Assembly: GCA_036375895.1 (NCBI GenBank)
Contig: DASVBJ010000147.1
Location: 1 to 11,248 of the forward strand
DNA from: DASVBJ01 sp036375895
GTDB lineage: Bacteria > Actinomycetota > Actinomycetes > JACCUZ01
Length of the DNA: 11,248 nucleotides
Direction of reading: 5' to 3'
Shown: in pieces, positions 1-7,458 of the stretch
How the letters are laid out: every line of letters starts with the position of its first letter
Position numbering within the stretch: position 1 is the stretch's first letter
Notes under the pieces: generated by a model
What the model saw: the letters and a program-made list of their open reading frames with translations, nothing else
The model's database searches: none
Told to the model about the DNA's origin: nothing
Made by a program: the position numbers and the translations under genes

Positions 1-822
<822 letters not shown>

Positions 823-828
823 GTGGTG

Positions 829-834
829 GTTCTA
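829..834 (-). promoter_or_regulatory. Candidate -10 box for a leaderless phoD-like transcript
   Basis: On the minus strand TAGAAC ends six bases before the ATG at 822, which would put the transcription start on or next to the A of the start codon. No clear Shine-Dalgarno sits close to the ATG; there is only a G-rich run at about 835-842. The -35 match is poor (TCGGCT at 853-858 with an 18-nt spacer, 3 of 6 to TTGACA). Leaderless genes are common in actinobacteria, so the arrangement is plausible but not proven. Confidence 0.25.
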
Positions 835-850
835 CCCCACCCGGGGTTGA

Positions 851-1819
851 TCAGCCGACCCGGCTGGCGGGCATGGCGTCGACCGGCTGGACCGGCGGGC
901 GCAGCCGGCGGGGCCGCTCGGTCGAGACGACCAGCCCGACGCCGAGCACGACCACCGCGCCGCCGAGCAGGATCGCGCCGGTGACCGGCTCGGAGAGCAC
1001 GAGCGCCCCGAGGAACACCGCGACCACCGGGTTGACGTAGGCATAGGTCGCGGTGAGCGAGATGGGGGCGTTGTGGAGCAGCCACACGTACGCCGAGAAG
1101 GCCGCGAGGGAGCCGACGACGACGAGGTAGCCGAGCCACGCCCACGCCTCGCCGGGCACGTCACCCAGCTGCAGGCCGTCGAGCTCACCGCCCGCCGCGC
1201 CGGCCAGGACCAGGCCCAACCCGCCGGCGAGCATCTCCCACGCGGTCGCCACGAACGCGTTGGCCGGCATCGGCATCCGGGAGGAGAAGAACGACCCGAC
1301 CGCCCAGCTGACGGTCGCGCCGAGCACGACGAGCACGCCCCAGAAGTGCACGGGGTCGGCGCCGTCGGCGTGCCCGCCGGGCCGGGCGAGCACGGCGATG
1401 CCGAGGAACCCCAGCACGGTCCCGGCGACCGTCCGGGCCCGCGGCCGGTCACCCGCGAGAACCCGCAGGCAGACCAGCCAGAGCGGGACGGCGGCGACGA
1501 GCAGCGCCGCCAGTCCGGACGGCACCGTCTGCTCGGCCACCGCGACCCCGCCGTTGCCGCCGAGGAGCAGCAGGGCCCCTACCAGGGCGGCCGAGCCGAG
1601 CTGCCGCGGGGAGACCCGCAGCACGGAGGGCCCGTGGCGCAGCGCGAGCACTCCCGCCAGGATCGCGCCCGCAGTGAGGAAGCGCGCGCCCATCGCGATC
1701 AGCGGCGGCGTGCTCTCGACGATCACCCGGATCGCCAGGTAGGTCGAGCCCCAGACCAGGTAGACGACGACGAGGGCGAACCAGACCACGGCCGGGCGGG
1801 GAGTCTGCGGTGGCGTCAT
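851..1819 (-). CDS. EamA/DMT-family drug-metabolite exporter (YedA-like)
   Basis: This 322-residue protein has the size and pattern of a ten-helix drug/metabolite transporter made of two EamA domains. Helix 1 carries the family-typical WGSTYLAIR (residues 23-31). The first domain continues through EQTVPSGLAALLVAAVPLW (about 96-114). The second starts near residue 160 with WAVGSFFSSR and ends with YAYVNPVVAVFLGALVLSE (about 259-277), a segment strongly conserved in YedA/RhaT-type members. A polar tail of about 24 residues (ERPRRLRPP onward) follows the last helix and should be cytoplasmic. Members export amino acids, metabolites or drugs across the cytoplasmic membrane; the substrate cannot be read from sequence. 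The ATG at 1819 is supported by AAAGGAG at 1830-1836, ten bases upstream. It is the first gene of a possible two-gene unit with the PhoD-like phosphatase. Confidence 0.9.
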   Translation of the reverse strand: MTPPQTPRPAVVWFALVVVYLVWGSTYLAIRVIVESTPPLIAMGARFLTAGAILAGVLALRHGPSVLRVSPRQLGSAALVGALLLLGGNGGVAVAEQTVPSGLAALLVAAVPLWLVCLRVLAGDRPRARTVAGTVLGFLGIAVLARPGGHADGADPVHFWGVLVVLGATVSWAVGSFFSSRMPMPANAFVATAWEMLAGGLGLVLAGAAGGELDGLQLGDVPGEAWAWLGYLVVVGSLAAFSAYVWLLHNAPISLTATYAYVNPVVAVFLGALVLSEPVTGAILLGGAVVVLGVGLVVSTERPRRLRPPVQPVDAMPASRVG

Positions 1820-1845
1820 GAGCGTCTGTCTCCTTTGCTCCTGAC

Positions 1846-1874
1846 ACCGTAGTGACCGACGGGCCGGCTGTCGC
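1846..1874 (-). promoter_or_regulatory. Candidate promoter of the EamA exporter gene
   Basis: Minus strand: -35-like GCGACA (1869-1874, 4 of 6 to TTGACA), a 17-nt spacer and -10-like TACGGT (1846-1851, fits TANNNT). Transcription would start near 1839, just upstream of the ribosome-binding site AAAGGAG at 1830-1836 and about 20 nt before the ATG. The spacing is good, but it was judged by eye. Confidence 0.4.
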
Positions 1875-1909
1875 GCGACTTTCCCGACGCCGGGAGCCCC
1901 GTGCGCGTC

Positions 1910-1924
1910 CCGTTCAGGGAACGG
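1910..1924. repeat. Short perfect inverted repeat, CCGTTC-AGG-GAACGG
   Basis: Two 6-bp arms (1910-1915 and 1919-1924) flank a 3-bp centre in the middle of the divergent region between the exporter and the membrane-protein gene. It lies about 36 bp upstream of the exporter -35 candidate and could be an operator for a dimeric regulator. It is too short to serve as a terminator, and nothing links it to a known regulator family. Confidence 0.3.
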
Positions 1925-1944
1925 AAAGGCAAAGAATCGCCCGA

Positions 1945-2012
1945 GGCCCCTTCAGCGTTACGAGCCAGGGGCCGAAATCACCGGTATGGCCCTGTCAGCG
2001 GGGTCCGGTGGT
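1945..2012. repeat. Cluster of overlapping inverted repeats before the membrane-protein gene
   Basis: Three pairings can be drawn. GGCCCCT (1945-1951) pairs with AGGGGCC (1967-1973). The same second arm, as CAGGGGCC (1966-1973), can pair with GGCCCTG (1988-1994) with one bulged G. ATCACCGG (1977-1984) pairs with CCGGTGGT (2005-2012), seven Watson-Crick pairs plus one G-T. The first two are mutually exclusive. The third flanks the -35 candidate at 1992-1997, so at DNA level it could be a repressor or activator site. I do not recognise a known riboswitch class here. Confidence 0.4.
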
Positions 2013-2021
2013 ACGTAGAGT
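1992..2021 (+). promoter_or_regulatory. Candidate promoter for the Pro-rich membrane protein
   Basis: Plus strand: -35-like CTGTCA (1992-1997, 4 of 6 to TTGACA), an 18-nt spacer and -10-like TAGAGT (2016-2021, fits TANNNT). Transcription would start near 2028, giving a leader of about 48 nt before the ATG at 2076. The leader has no obvious strong ribosome-binding site apart from the CGGGG run at 2067-2071. The inverted repeat 1977-1984/2005-2012 brackets the -35 element. Confidence 0.4.
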
Positions 2022-2075
2022 TGATCGGTCGCGGCGCCCTGGCCGCGGTCGGCTCGGGGTCAGATTCGGGGTCAC

Positions 2076-2744
2076 ATGACGAGGCGAGGCGCGGTGCGGG
2101 CCGCCGCGGAGACCGGTGGCTCCACCGGCGCCGCGACCGTGGTCCTCGCGCTGCTCAGCGCGGGCGCGCTGGCCGGCCTCGGCATGGTCGGCGCCGGGCA
2201 GCTCACCCCCTCGCCCCCTCGCCAGCCACCCGCCGGCGCGCAGGTCGTCGAGCCGCCCGCCTCGGTGGTCGTGTCGCTGCCGCGGCCGTCGCCCGGGCCG
2301 ACGACCCCTGTGGTCCCGCCCACGAGCGCGCCCACCCCGGGCCAGACCGTCGGCGTGACCGTCACCGTGACCGTCAGGCCGACGGTCGCGGCGCCACCCA
2401 GCCCGTCCGCCCCGGCGCCCGCCCCCACCGCGGGGCCGCCGGCGCCGTCCGTCCTGCCCGGGCCGACCGTGGCCGTTCCGGGCCCCGATGACACCGGTGT
2501 GCTCGGCACGAAGACCGGCAAGCCCACCCAGCCTGCTCGCGCGGCGAGCCGCCCGCGCCAGGTCAGCGTGTCGGTCGCGTCGTGCGGGTCACCGATGCCC
2601 CCGAAAGCCGCGGCCGACGGCAAGTGCCGGCCCGCGGTGACGGGGACCCCGCGGGGCTACGGCGTCGGTCAGGGCCACCTGCACCTCGACCGCGCCGACA
2701 AGCCGGGCAACGGCGGCGTGCCGGCGGGTCGCCGGCTGCTCTGA
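2076..2744 (+). CDS. Hypothetical membrane-anchored or secreted Pro-rich protein
   Basis: I do not recognise this 222-residue protein. A short basic N-terminus (MTRRGAVRAA) precedes one hydrophobic segment at about residues 19-40 (TVVLALLSAGALAGLGMVGA), which could be a signal anchor or an uncleaved signal peptide. The rest, residues 43-222, is a low-complexity Pro/Ala/Thr/Val-rich stretch including VGVTVTVTVRPTV (92-104). A more basic, Gly-rich tail holds the only two cysteines (C170, C184), which might form a disulphide outside the cell. Third codon positions are G/C throughout, including the tail, supporting the frame to its TGA. This composition is typical of actinobacterial wall-spanning proteins. 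An antisense open frame covers most of the region, but the hydrophobic segment and upstream promoter favour this strand. The gene stands alone, 210 bp ahead of the dehydrogenase operon. Confidence 0.62.
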   Translation: MTRRGAVRAAAETGGSTGAATVVLALLSAGALAGLGMVGAGQLTPSPPRQPPAGAQVVEPPASVVVSLPRPSPGPTTPVVPPTSAPTPGQTVGVTVTVTVRPTVAAPPSPSAPAPAPTAGPPAPSVLPGPTVAVPGPDDTGVLGTKTGKPTQPARAASRPRQVSVSVASCGSPMPPKAAADGKCRPAVTGTPRGYGVGQGHLHLDRADKPGNGGVPAGRRLL

Positions 2745-2779
2745 GCGTGTCGACCGGCGCGGCGGGGCATGCTGGTTTC

Positions 2780-2814
2780 GTGACGACGGGCACCCGCCGG
2801 TACGTTGTGACGAC
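2780..2814. repeat. Direct repeat GTGACGAC upstream of the dehydrogenase operon
   Basis: GTGACGAC occurs at 2780-2787 and again at 2807-2814, 27 bp apart start to start. A short palindrome-like CTCCC-GGGAG pair follows close downstream. The repeat lies about 145-175 bp before the start of the E1-alpha gene. Such pairs can be activator or repressor half-sites, but 8 bp can recur by chance in GC-rich DNA. Confidence 0.25.
2801..2806 (+). promoter_or_regulatory. Weak -10 candidate for the dehydrogenase operon
   Basis: TACGTT fits the TANNNT pattern and is the only such hexamer I noticed in the 210-bp gap. The best -35-like partner, GTGACG at 2780-2785, is only 15 bp away. It would give a leader of about 140 nt. 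The rest of the gap (2745-2954) holds no gene that I can support. Confidence 0.2.
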
Positions 2815-2954
2815 CATCTCCCTCTCCGGGAGGTGGCACACGGCCGCTCCGCGCTGTGACCGCCCCGCACCACCGATGCGCCGGCGGCCCGGCCGGGGCA
2901 TGACGACCGGATGGCGGCCACCCCGCTGAAGGTCGAAGGACGCTAGGAGTGCAC

Positions 2955-4061
2955 GTGACCGACAGTGTGGTCGGGCTGCCGCAGACGATCGAGGCGAGCC
3001 CTGAGCTGGTCCAGCTGCTCACCCCCGAGGGCGAGCGGGTGGAACACCCGCAGTACTCCGTCGACCTCACCGAGGACGAGCTGCGCGGGCTCTACCGCGA
3101 CCTCGTCCTGGTGCGCCGGGTCGACGCCGAGGCCACCGCCCTGCAGCGGCAGGGCGAGCTGGGCATCTGGGCCTCGTTGCTCGGCCAGGAGGCCGCCCAG
3201 GTCGGGTCCGGCCGCGCCCTCGCCGACAACGACTACGCCTTCCCGACCTACCGGGAGCACGGCGTCGCCTGGTGCCGCGGGGTCGACCCGCTGAACCTGC
3301 TGGGTCTCTTCCGCGGCGTCAACCACGGCGGCTGGGACCCCAACGAGAAGAACTTCCACCTCTACACGATCGTCATCGGCGCCCAGACCCTGCACGCCAC
3401 GGGCTACGCCATGGGCATGCAGAAGGACGGCGCCGACGGCGCGGTCATCGCCTACTTCGGCGACGGGGCGACGAGCCAGGGCGACGTCAACGAGTCCTTC
3501 ATCTACGCGAGCGTCTTCAACGCCCCGGTCGTCTTCTTCTGCCAGAACAACCAGTGGGCGATCTCGGAGCCGATCGAGAAGCAGACCCGGATCCCGCTCT
3601 ACCAGCGGGCGCTGGGCTTCGGCTTCCCGGGCATCCGCGTCGACGGCAACGACGTGCTGGCCGTGCTCGCCGTCACCAAGGCGGCACTCCAGAACGCCCG
3701 CGAAGGGAGCGGGCCGACGCTGATCGAGGCCTACACCTACCGGATGGGCGCGCACACGACCTCCGACGACCCGACGCGCTACCGCCTGTCGGACGAGCTC
3801 GAGTCGTGGAAGCTCAAAGACCCGATCGAGCGCATGAAGGCCTACCTGTCCCGCAACGGCCTGATCGACCAGGCCTTCCTCGACGAGCTCGAGGCGGAGT
3901 CCGACGAGCTCGCCGCGCACGTCCGCAAGGGCTGCCTGGAGATGCCGGACCCGGAGCCGCTGTCCATCTTCGACCACGTGTACGCCGAGCGGCACCCGCT
4001 CGTCGAGGAGGAACGCGAGCAGTTCGCCGACTACCTCGCGTCGTTCGAGGGGAGCCACTGA
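2955..4061 (+). CDS. bkdA: Branched-chain 2-oxoacid dehydrogenase E1 component, alpha subunit
   Basis: This 368-residue protein is the thiamine-diphosphate-binding alpha subunit of an E1 heterotetramer that decarboxylates 2-oxoacids and passes the acyl group to E2. The TPP motif runs from GDGAT (169-173) to NN (198-199), matching the GDG-x(n)-NN signature. HTTSDDP (267-273) matches the conserved loop of branched-chain E1-alpha, and the size is normal. The N-terminal run LLTPEGERVEHPQYSVDL is typical of actinobacterial BkdA/PdhA proteins. I place the start at GTG 2955 because AGGAG at 2945-2949 ends five bases before it; the in-frame GTG at 2949 overlaps that ribosome-binding site. The stop overlaps the next start by one base (TGATG), indicating translational coupling. 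A pyruvate substrate is possible, but the set of neighbours favours branched-chain oxoacids. Confidence 0.92.
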   Translation: MTDSVVGLPQTIEASPELVQLLTPEGERVEHPQYSVDLTEDELRGLYRDLVLVRRVDAEATALQRQGELGIWASLLGQEAAQVGSGRALADNDYAFPTYREHGVAWCRGVDPLNLLGLFRGVNHGGWDPNEKNFHLYTIVIGAQTLHATGYAMGMQKDGADGAVIAYFGDGATSQGDVNESFIYASVFNAPVVFFCQNNQWAISEPIEKQTRIPLYQRALGFGFPGIRVDGNDVLAVLAVTKAALQNAREGSGPTLIEAYTYRMGAHTTSDDPTRYRLSDELESWKLKDPIERMKAYLSRNGLIDQAFLDELEAESDELAAHVRKGCLEMPDPEPLSIFDHVYAERHPLVEEEREQFADYLASFEGSH

Positions 4062-5044
4062 TGACGCAGATCACCCTGGCCAAGGGCATCAACATGGGCC
4101 TGCGCAAGGCCATGGAGGCCGACTCCAAGGTGCTCGTCATGGGCGAGGACGTCGGCAAGCTCGGCGGCGTCTTCCGCGTCACCGACGGGCTGCAGAAGGA
4201 CTTCGGCGAGGACCGGGTCATCGACACCCCGCTCGCCGAGTCGGGCATCATCGGCACCGCGATCGGCCTGGCCCTGCGCGGCTACCGGCCGGTGTGCGAG
4301 ATCCAGTTCGACGGCTTCGTCTACCCCGCGTTCGACCAGATCGTCTCCCAGCTTGCGAAGATGCGCGCCCGGGCGCTGGGCAAGGTGTCGCTGCCGGTGG
4401 TCATCCGCATCCCGGTCGGTGGCGGCATCGGCGCGGTCGAGCACCACAGCGAGTCCAACGAGGCCTACTTCGCGCACACTGCCGGCCTCAAGGTGGTGGC
4501 CTGCTCCAACCCGGTCGACGCGTACTTCATGATCCAGCAGGCGATCACGACCGACGACCCGGTCATCCTCTACGAGCCGAAGCGGCGCTACTGGGAGAAG
4601 GCCGACCTGGACGAGTCGCTGACCCTTGACCAGGCCGCTCCGCTGCACGCGGCCCGGGTCCTGCGCGAGGGCACCGACGTGACCGTCGCGGCCTACGGGC
4701 CGATGGTGAAGACCGCGGTCGACGCGGCCACCGCGGCCGCCGAGGAGGGCCGTTCCCTCGAGGTGGTCGACCTGCGCTCGCTGTCCCCGCTCGACATGCC
4801 GACGCTGCGGGCCTCGGTGGAGAAGACCGGCCGGCTCGTCGTCGTGCACGAGGCACCCACCTTCCTCGGGATGGGTGCGGAGGTGGCGGCCCGGGTGACC
4901 GAGTCGTGCTTCTACTCCCTCGAGGCGCCGGTCATCCGGGTCGGCGGGTTCGACACGCCGTACCCGCCCAGCCGGGTGGAGGAGGAGTACCTCCCCGACC
5001 TCGACCGCATCCTCGACGCCGTCGACCGTTCCCTCGCCTTCTAG
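4061..5044 (+). CDS. bkdB: Branched-chain 2-oxoacid dehydrogenase E1 component, beta subunit
   Basis: This is a full-length (327 aa) E1-beta subunit, the partner of the preceding alpha subunit. Visible landmarks are MGEDVGKLGGVFRVTDGL (27-44), TPLAESGI with E60 in the position of the glutamate that activates the TPP aminopyrimidine, IQFDGFVYPAFDQIVSQ (81-97), and the HHS block (128-130) that holds the active-site histidine in this family. The C-terminal transketolase domain carries VVDLRSLSPLD and VVHEA before GGFDTPYPPS. It starts one base inside the E1-alpha stop; GAGGGGAG just upstream, inside the E1-alpha coding end, can serve as ribosome-binding site. The alpha and beta chains together form the alpha2-beta2 E1 enzyme. 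Confidence 0.94.
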   Translation: MTQITLAKGINMGLRKAMEADSKVLVMGEDVGKLGGVFRVTDGLQKDFGEDRVIDTPLAESGIIGTAIGLALRGYRPVCEIQFDGFVYPAFDQIVSQLAKMRARALGKVSLPVVIRIPVGGGIGAVEHHSESNEAYFAHTAGLKVVACSNPVDAYFMIQQAITTDDPVILYEPKRRYWEKADLDESLTLDQAAPLHAARVLREGTDVTVAAYGPMVKTAVDAATAAAEEGRSLEVVDLRSLSPLDMPTLRASVEKTGRLVVVHEAPTFLGMGAEVAARVTESCFYSLEAPVIRVGGFDTPYPPSRVEEEYLPDLDRILDAVDRSLAF

Positions 5045-5058
5045 GAGCCTTTCCAGCC

Positions 5059-6570
5059 ATGGCGGATGTCAAGCAGTTCAAGCTTCCCGACGTCGGCGAG
5101 GGCCTGACCGAGGCCGAGATCGTCTCGTGGAAGGTCAAGCCGGGCGACACGGTCAAGATCAACGAGATCATCGTCGAGATCGAGACCGCGAAGTCCCTCG
5201 TCGAGCTGCCCAGCCCGTTCGCGGGTGTGGTCGGTGACCTGCTCGTAGAGGAGGGCACGACCGTCGACGTCGGCACACCGATCATCACCGTCGACACCGA
5301 CCCCACGGGTGCGGGTGGTGCCGCCCCGGCGGCCGCCGCGCCGCCGCGCGACGACATGGCCCCGACGGTGCCCGAGGTCGGGACCCCCGGCGAGGAGGAG
5401 GCCGTCGAGCCCGGCCTCATCGGCGGGCCCGCTCCGGGCGGGCGCACCTCGGTGCTGGTCGGCTACGGCCCGCGCACCACGACCGCCACCCGCCGTCCGC
5501 GCAAGCCGGCCCCGGGTGGCACCGGCACGACGCCCGCCTCGCCGTCGGCGGCGACGGCGCAGCAGGCAGTGCAGACCTCGATGATGCGGACGCCGACGCC
5601 CGTGTCGGAGCCGGCGGTCGAGCACGCCGAGTCCGCGGCGCAGGTCGACGTCACCAGCTCCGGCCCGGTCGGCGGGGTGGCGCGGGCGCTCGCCAAGCCG
5701 CCGGTGCGCAAGCTGGCCAAGGACCTCGGCGTCGACCTGTCGACGCTGGTGCCGACCGGCCCCGGCGGCACGGTCACCCGGTCCGACGTGGAGGCGGCCG
5801 CCAGCGGCGCCGGCACGCTCGCCGCGGAGGTGGCCCCCGCCGCACCCCGGCCCCAGGTGGTGCGCCCGGGCGAGCGGGAGACCCGGGTCCCGATCAAGGG
5901 TGTCCGCAAGATGACCGCCCAGGCGATGGTCGCCTCGGCGTTCACCGCGCCGCACGTCACCGAGTGGGTCACGGTCGACGTCACCCGCACGATGGAGCTG
6001 GTCGAGCGGCTCAAGACGGACCGGGACTTCCGCGACGTCAAGGTCAGCCCGCTGCTGATCGTGGCCAAGGCGCTGATCCTCGCCGTACGCCGCAACCCCG
6101 AGATCAACGCGTCGTGGGACGAGCAGGCCCAGGAGATCGTCTACAAGAGCTACGTCAACCTCGGCATCGCGGCGGCCACGCCGCGCGGCCTGATCGTGCC
6201 GAACGTCAAGGACGCGGACACGATGAGCCTCGTCGAGCTGGCGGAGGCGATCGGCCGGCTGACAGCCACGGCGCGGGAGGGCCGGACGCCGCCCGCCGAC
6301 ATGGCCGGCGGCACCATCACGATCACCAACGTCGGGGTGTTCGGGGTCGACAGCGGCACGCCGATCCTCAACCCCGGCGAGTCGGCCATCCTGTGCTTCG
6401 GCGCGGTCCGGGACATGCCGTGGGTGCACGAGGGCCAGCTCGCGGTCCGCAAGGTCACGCAGCTCGCCCTGTCGTTCGACCACCGGCTGGTCGACGGCGC
6501 GCTCGGCTCGATGTTCCTGGCCGACGTCGCCCGGGTGCTGGAGGACCCCGCCACCGCGCTGCTCTGGTAG
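5059..6570 (+). CDS. bkdC: Dihydrolipoamide acyltransferase (E2) of the 2-oxoacid dehydrogenase complex
   Basis: This 503-residue E2 is the structural core of the complex and moves acyl groups from E1 to CoA. One lipoyl domain spans about 1-80, with the lipoylated lysine predicted at K45 in ETAKS. A long flexible Ala/Pro/Thr-rich linker (about 81-205) includes TSVLVGYGPR (130-139), a short conserved island seen in actinobacterial E2s. The peripheral-subunit-binding domain is at about 206-247 (ALAKPPVRKLAKDLGVDL). The catalytic acyltransferase domain, about 272-503, carries the active-site SFDHRLVDG with H475 and D479. The ATG at 5059 follows AGGAG at 5043-5047, which overlaps the E1-beta stop codon; the 14-bp gap makes this the third gene of one operon. 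No E3 gene follows, so a dihydrolipoamide dehydrogenase must be encoded elsewhere. Confidence 0.94.
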   Translation: MADVKQFKLPDVGEGLTEAEIVSWKVKPGDTVKINEIIVEIETAKSLVELPSPFAGVVGDLLVEEGTTVDVGTPIITVDTDPTGAGGAAPAAAAPPRDDMAPTVPEVGTPGEEEAVEPGLIGGPAPGGRTSVLVGYGPRTTTATRRPRKPAPGGTGTTPASPSAATAQQAVQTSMMRTPTPVSEPAVEHAESAAQVDVTSSGPVGGVARALAKPPVRKLAKDLGVDLSTLVPTGPGGTVTRSDVEAAASGAGTLAAEVAPAAPRPQVVRPGERETRVPIKGVRKMTAQAMVASAFTAPHVTEWVTVDVTRTMELVERLKTDRDFRDVKVSPLLIVAKALILAVRRNPEINASWDEQAQEIVYKSYVNLGIAAATPRGLIVPNVKDADTMSLVELAEAIGRLTATAREGRTPPADMAGGTITITNVGVFGVDSGTPILNPGESAILCFGAVRDMPWVHEGQLAVRKVTQLALSFDHRLVDGALGSMFLADVARVLEDPATALLW

Positions 6571-6587
6571 GCCCAGACGGGCAGGGA

Positions 6588-6600
6588 CGGGGAGGCCCCG
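6588..6600. terminator. Weak hairpin between convergent genes
   Basis: CGGGG-AGG-CCCCG forms a 5-bp stem with a 3-nt loop between the E2 stop at 6570 and the convergent isomerase-type gene. It has no T-run and is short, so intrinsic termination is only a guess; Rho-dependent termination is equally possible. Confidence 0.25.
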
Positions 6601-6611
6601 ATCCCGGGAAG

Positions 6612-7421
6612 TCAGGGGGTCATCGCGAGCGCGCCGAGCACCCGCTGGCCCAGGTCGCCGTCCCCGTCGACCGTCACGCCCGCGGCCCGCGGGTCGACCC
6701 GGCCGCAGGCCAGCCGGGCGAGGGTCTCCCAGTCCATGCCGAGCCGCACCGTCGCGTCCCCGTCCACGCCGTCGACGAGCGAGCCGCGTCCGGAGTCGTC
6801 GATCCGCACGGTCGCCCCGACCGGCAGCGGCCCGGTCACCGCGAACGCCACGCTGCTGCCCGCCGGGGCCTGTGCCTGCTTGGCGACGAGATAGGGCAGC
6901 GCGCCGACGATCTGGTCCCGCGACACCTGGGCCGCCGGACCGTCGAGGTTCCCGGGCCGTCCGACGGCACGCCGGATGTCCTGCTCGTGCGCCCACAGGT
7001 CGAACACCCGGATCGGCAGCATCCGCCCGAGCGGCACCTGGTTTCCCATCACGCCCACGACCTCGGCCTCCGGGTCGAGCGGCCCGGACCGCAGCTCGAC
7101 GAGCCGGCGCTCGAGCAGCGTGGCGAGCTGCGCGGTCAGCTCCGTGGGCAGTGCCCCCCGGTGGGCGACGATGCCGTCTTCCATGTGCCGGCCCTGCGCG
7201 TTGCGCACGTGCTCGCCGTAGGCGTCGAGGGTCGGGGGCAGCGGCTCGCCGAGCAGCTGCTTCTCCAGCGCGACGATGTGCGCGACCTGGTCGCCCACCG
7301 ACCAGCCCGGGCACTCCGTGGGCCGTGACCACTGCTCGTCGCTCAGCGTCGTCGCCACGTCGATGGTGGAGCGGACCGTCTGCTCGTACGCGTCGACGTA
7401 GGACGCCATGTCACGGGTCAT
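6612..7421 (-). CDS. Mycothiol-dependent maleylpyruvate isomerase family protein (DinB fold)
   Basis: A 269-residue protein of the actinobacterial maleylpyruvate isomerase/DinB superfamily. The N-terminal four-helix metal-binding domain carries TECPGWSVGDQVAHI (35-49) with H48, and VFDLWAHEQDIRRA (139-152) with H145, E146 and D148. These are the expected metal-binding His positions. The C-terminal half (about 185-265) looks like the small beta-alpha MDMPI_C/SCP2-like domain. True maleylpyruvate isomerase uses mycothiol in gentisate breakdown. Most paralogues in actinobacteria have unknown substrates, and no gentisate genes are nearby, so the activity is open. I prefer the ATG at 7421 because a promoter-like pair upstream would give a near-leaderless message there. 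The ATG at 7409 (MASYVDAYE) is an alternative start. Confidence 0.85.
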   Translation of the reverse strand: MTRDMASYVDAYEQTVRSTIDVATTLSDEQWSRPTECPGWSVGDQVAHIVALEKQLLGEPLPPTLDAYGEHVRNAQGRHMEDGIVAHRGALPTELTAQLATLLERRLVELRSGPLDPEAEVVGVMGNQVPLGRMLPIRVFDLWAHEQDIRRAVGRPGNLDGPAAQVSRDQIVGALPYLVAKQAQAPAGSSVAFAVTGPLPVGATVRIDDSGRGSLVDGVDGDATVRLGMDWETLARLACGRVDPRAAGVTVDGDGDLGQRVLGALAMTP

Positions 7422-7429
7422 GGCATGCG

Positions 7430-7458
7430 AGGCTAGGCCCCATGCGCGTCCACGTCAT
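7430..7458 (-). promoter_or_regulatory. Candidate promoter of the isomerase-type gene, inside the divergent nitrilase gene
   Basis: Minus strand: -35-like ATGACG (7453-7458, 4 of 6 to TTGACA), a 17-nt spacer and -10-like TAGCCT (7430-7435, fits TANNNT). Eight bases separate the -10 from the ATG at 7421, predicting a start of transcription within one or two bases of the start codon. The -35 lies inside the first codons of the divergent nitrilase gene. Confidence 0.4.

Noticed and set aside
2355..2376. A 12-bp tandem repeat, GTGACCGTCACC type
   Set aside because: It encodes the VTVTV stretch of the membrane protein and is explained by coding of a low-complexity segment.
2072..2623. A 183-residue minus-strand frame opposite the Pro-rich membrane protein
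   Set aside because: It has no hydrophobic anchor, domain or promoter that I could find. The plus strand has an anchor, an ectodomain of expected composition and a spaced promoter. This is the least certain rejection in the window.
2943..4058. A 371-residue minus-strand frame opposite E1-alpha
   Set aside because: It is nearly the exact antisense of a well-conserved enzyme gene, with Val/Leu/Asp/Gly-biased composition and no motif.
3272..5044. A 590-residue plus-strand frame that would fuse extra sequence to E1-beta
   Set aside because: The part before 4061 is an Arg/Pro-rich out-of-frame reading of E1-alpha. E1-beta begins with the family-typical MTQITLAKGIN at 4061.
5041..7332. A 763-residue open frame on the minus strand
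   Set aside because: It runs antisense through the E2 gene and out of frame through the isomerase-type gene, is dominated by Arg, Ala, Gly and Asp, and shows no domain. It is a typical shadow in high-GC DNA.
6872..7441. Upstream in-frame extension of the nitrilase
   Set aside because: It is antisense to the isomerase-type gene and low in complexity. The family N-terminus and the ribosome-binding site fit the ATG at 7442.
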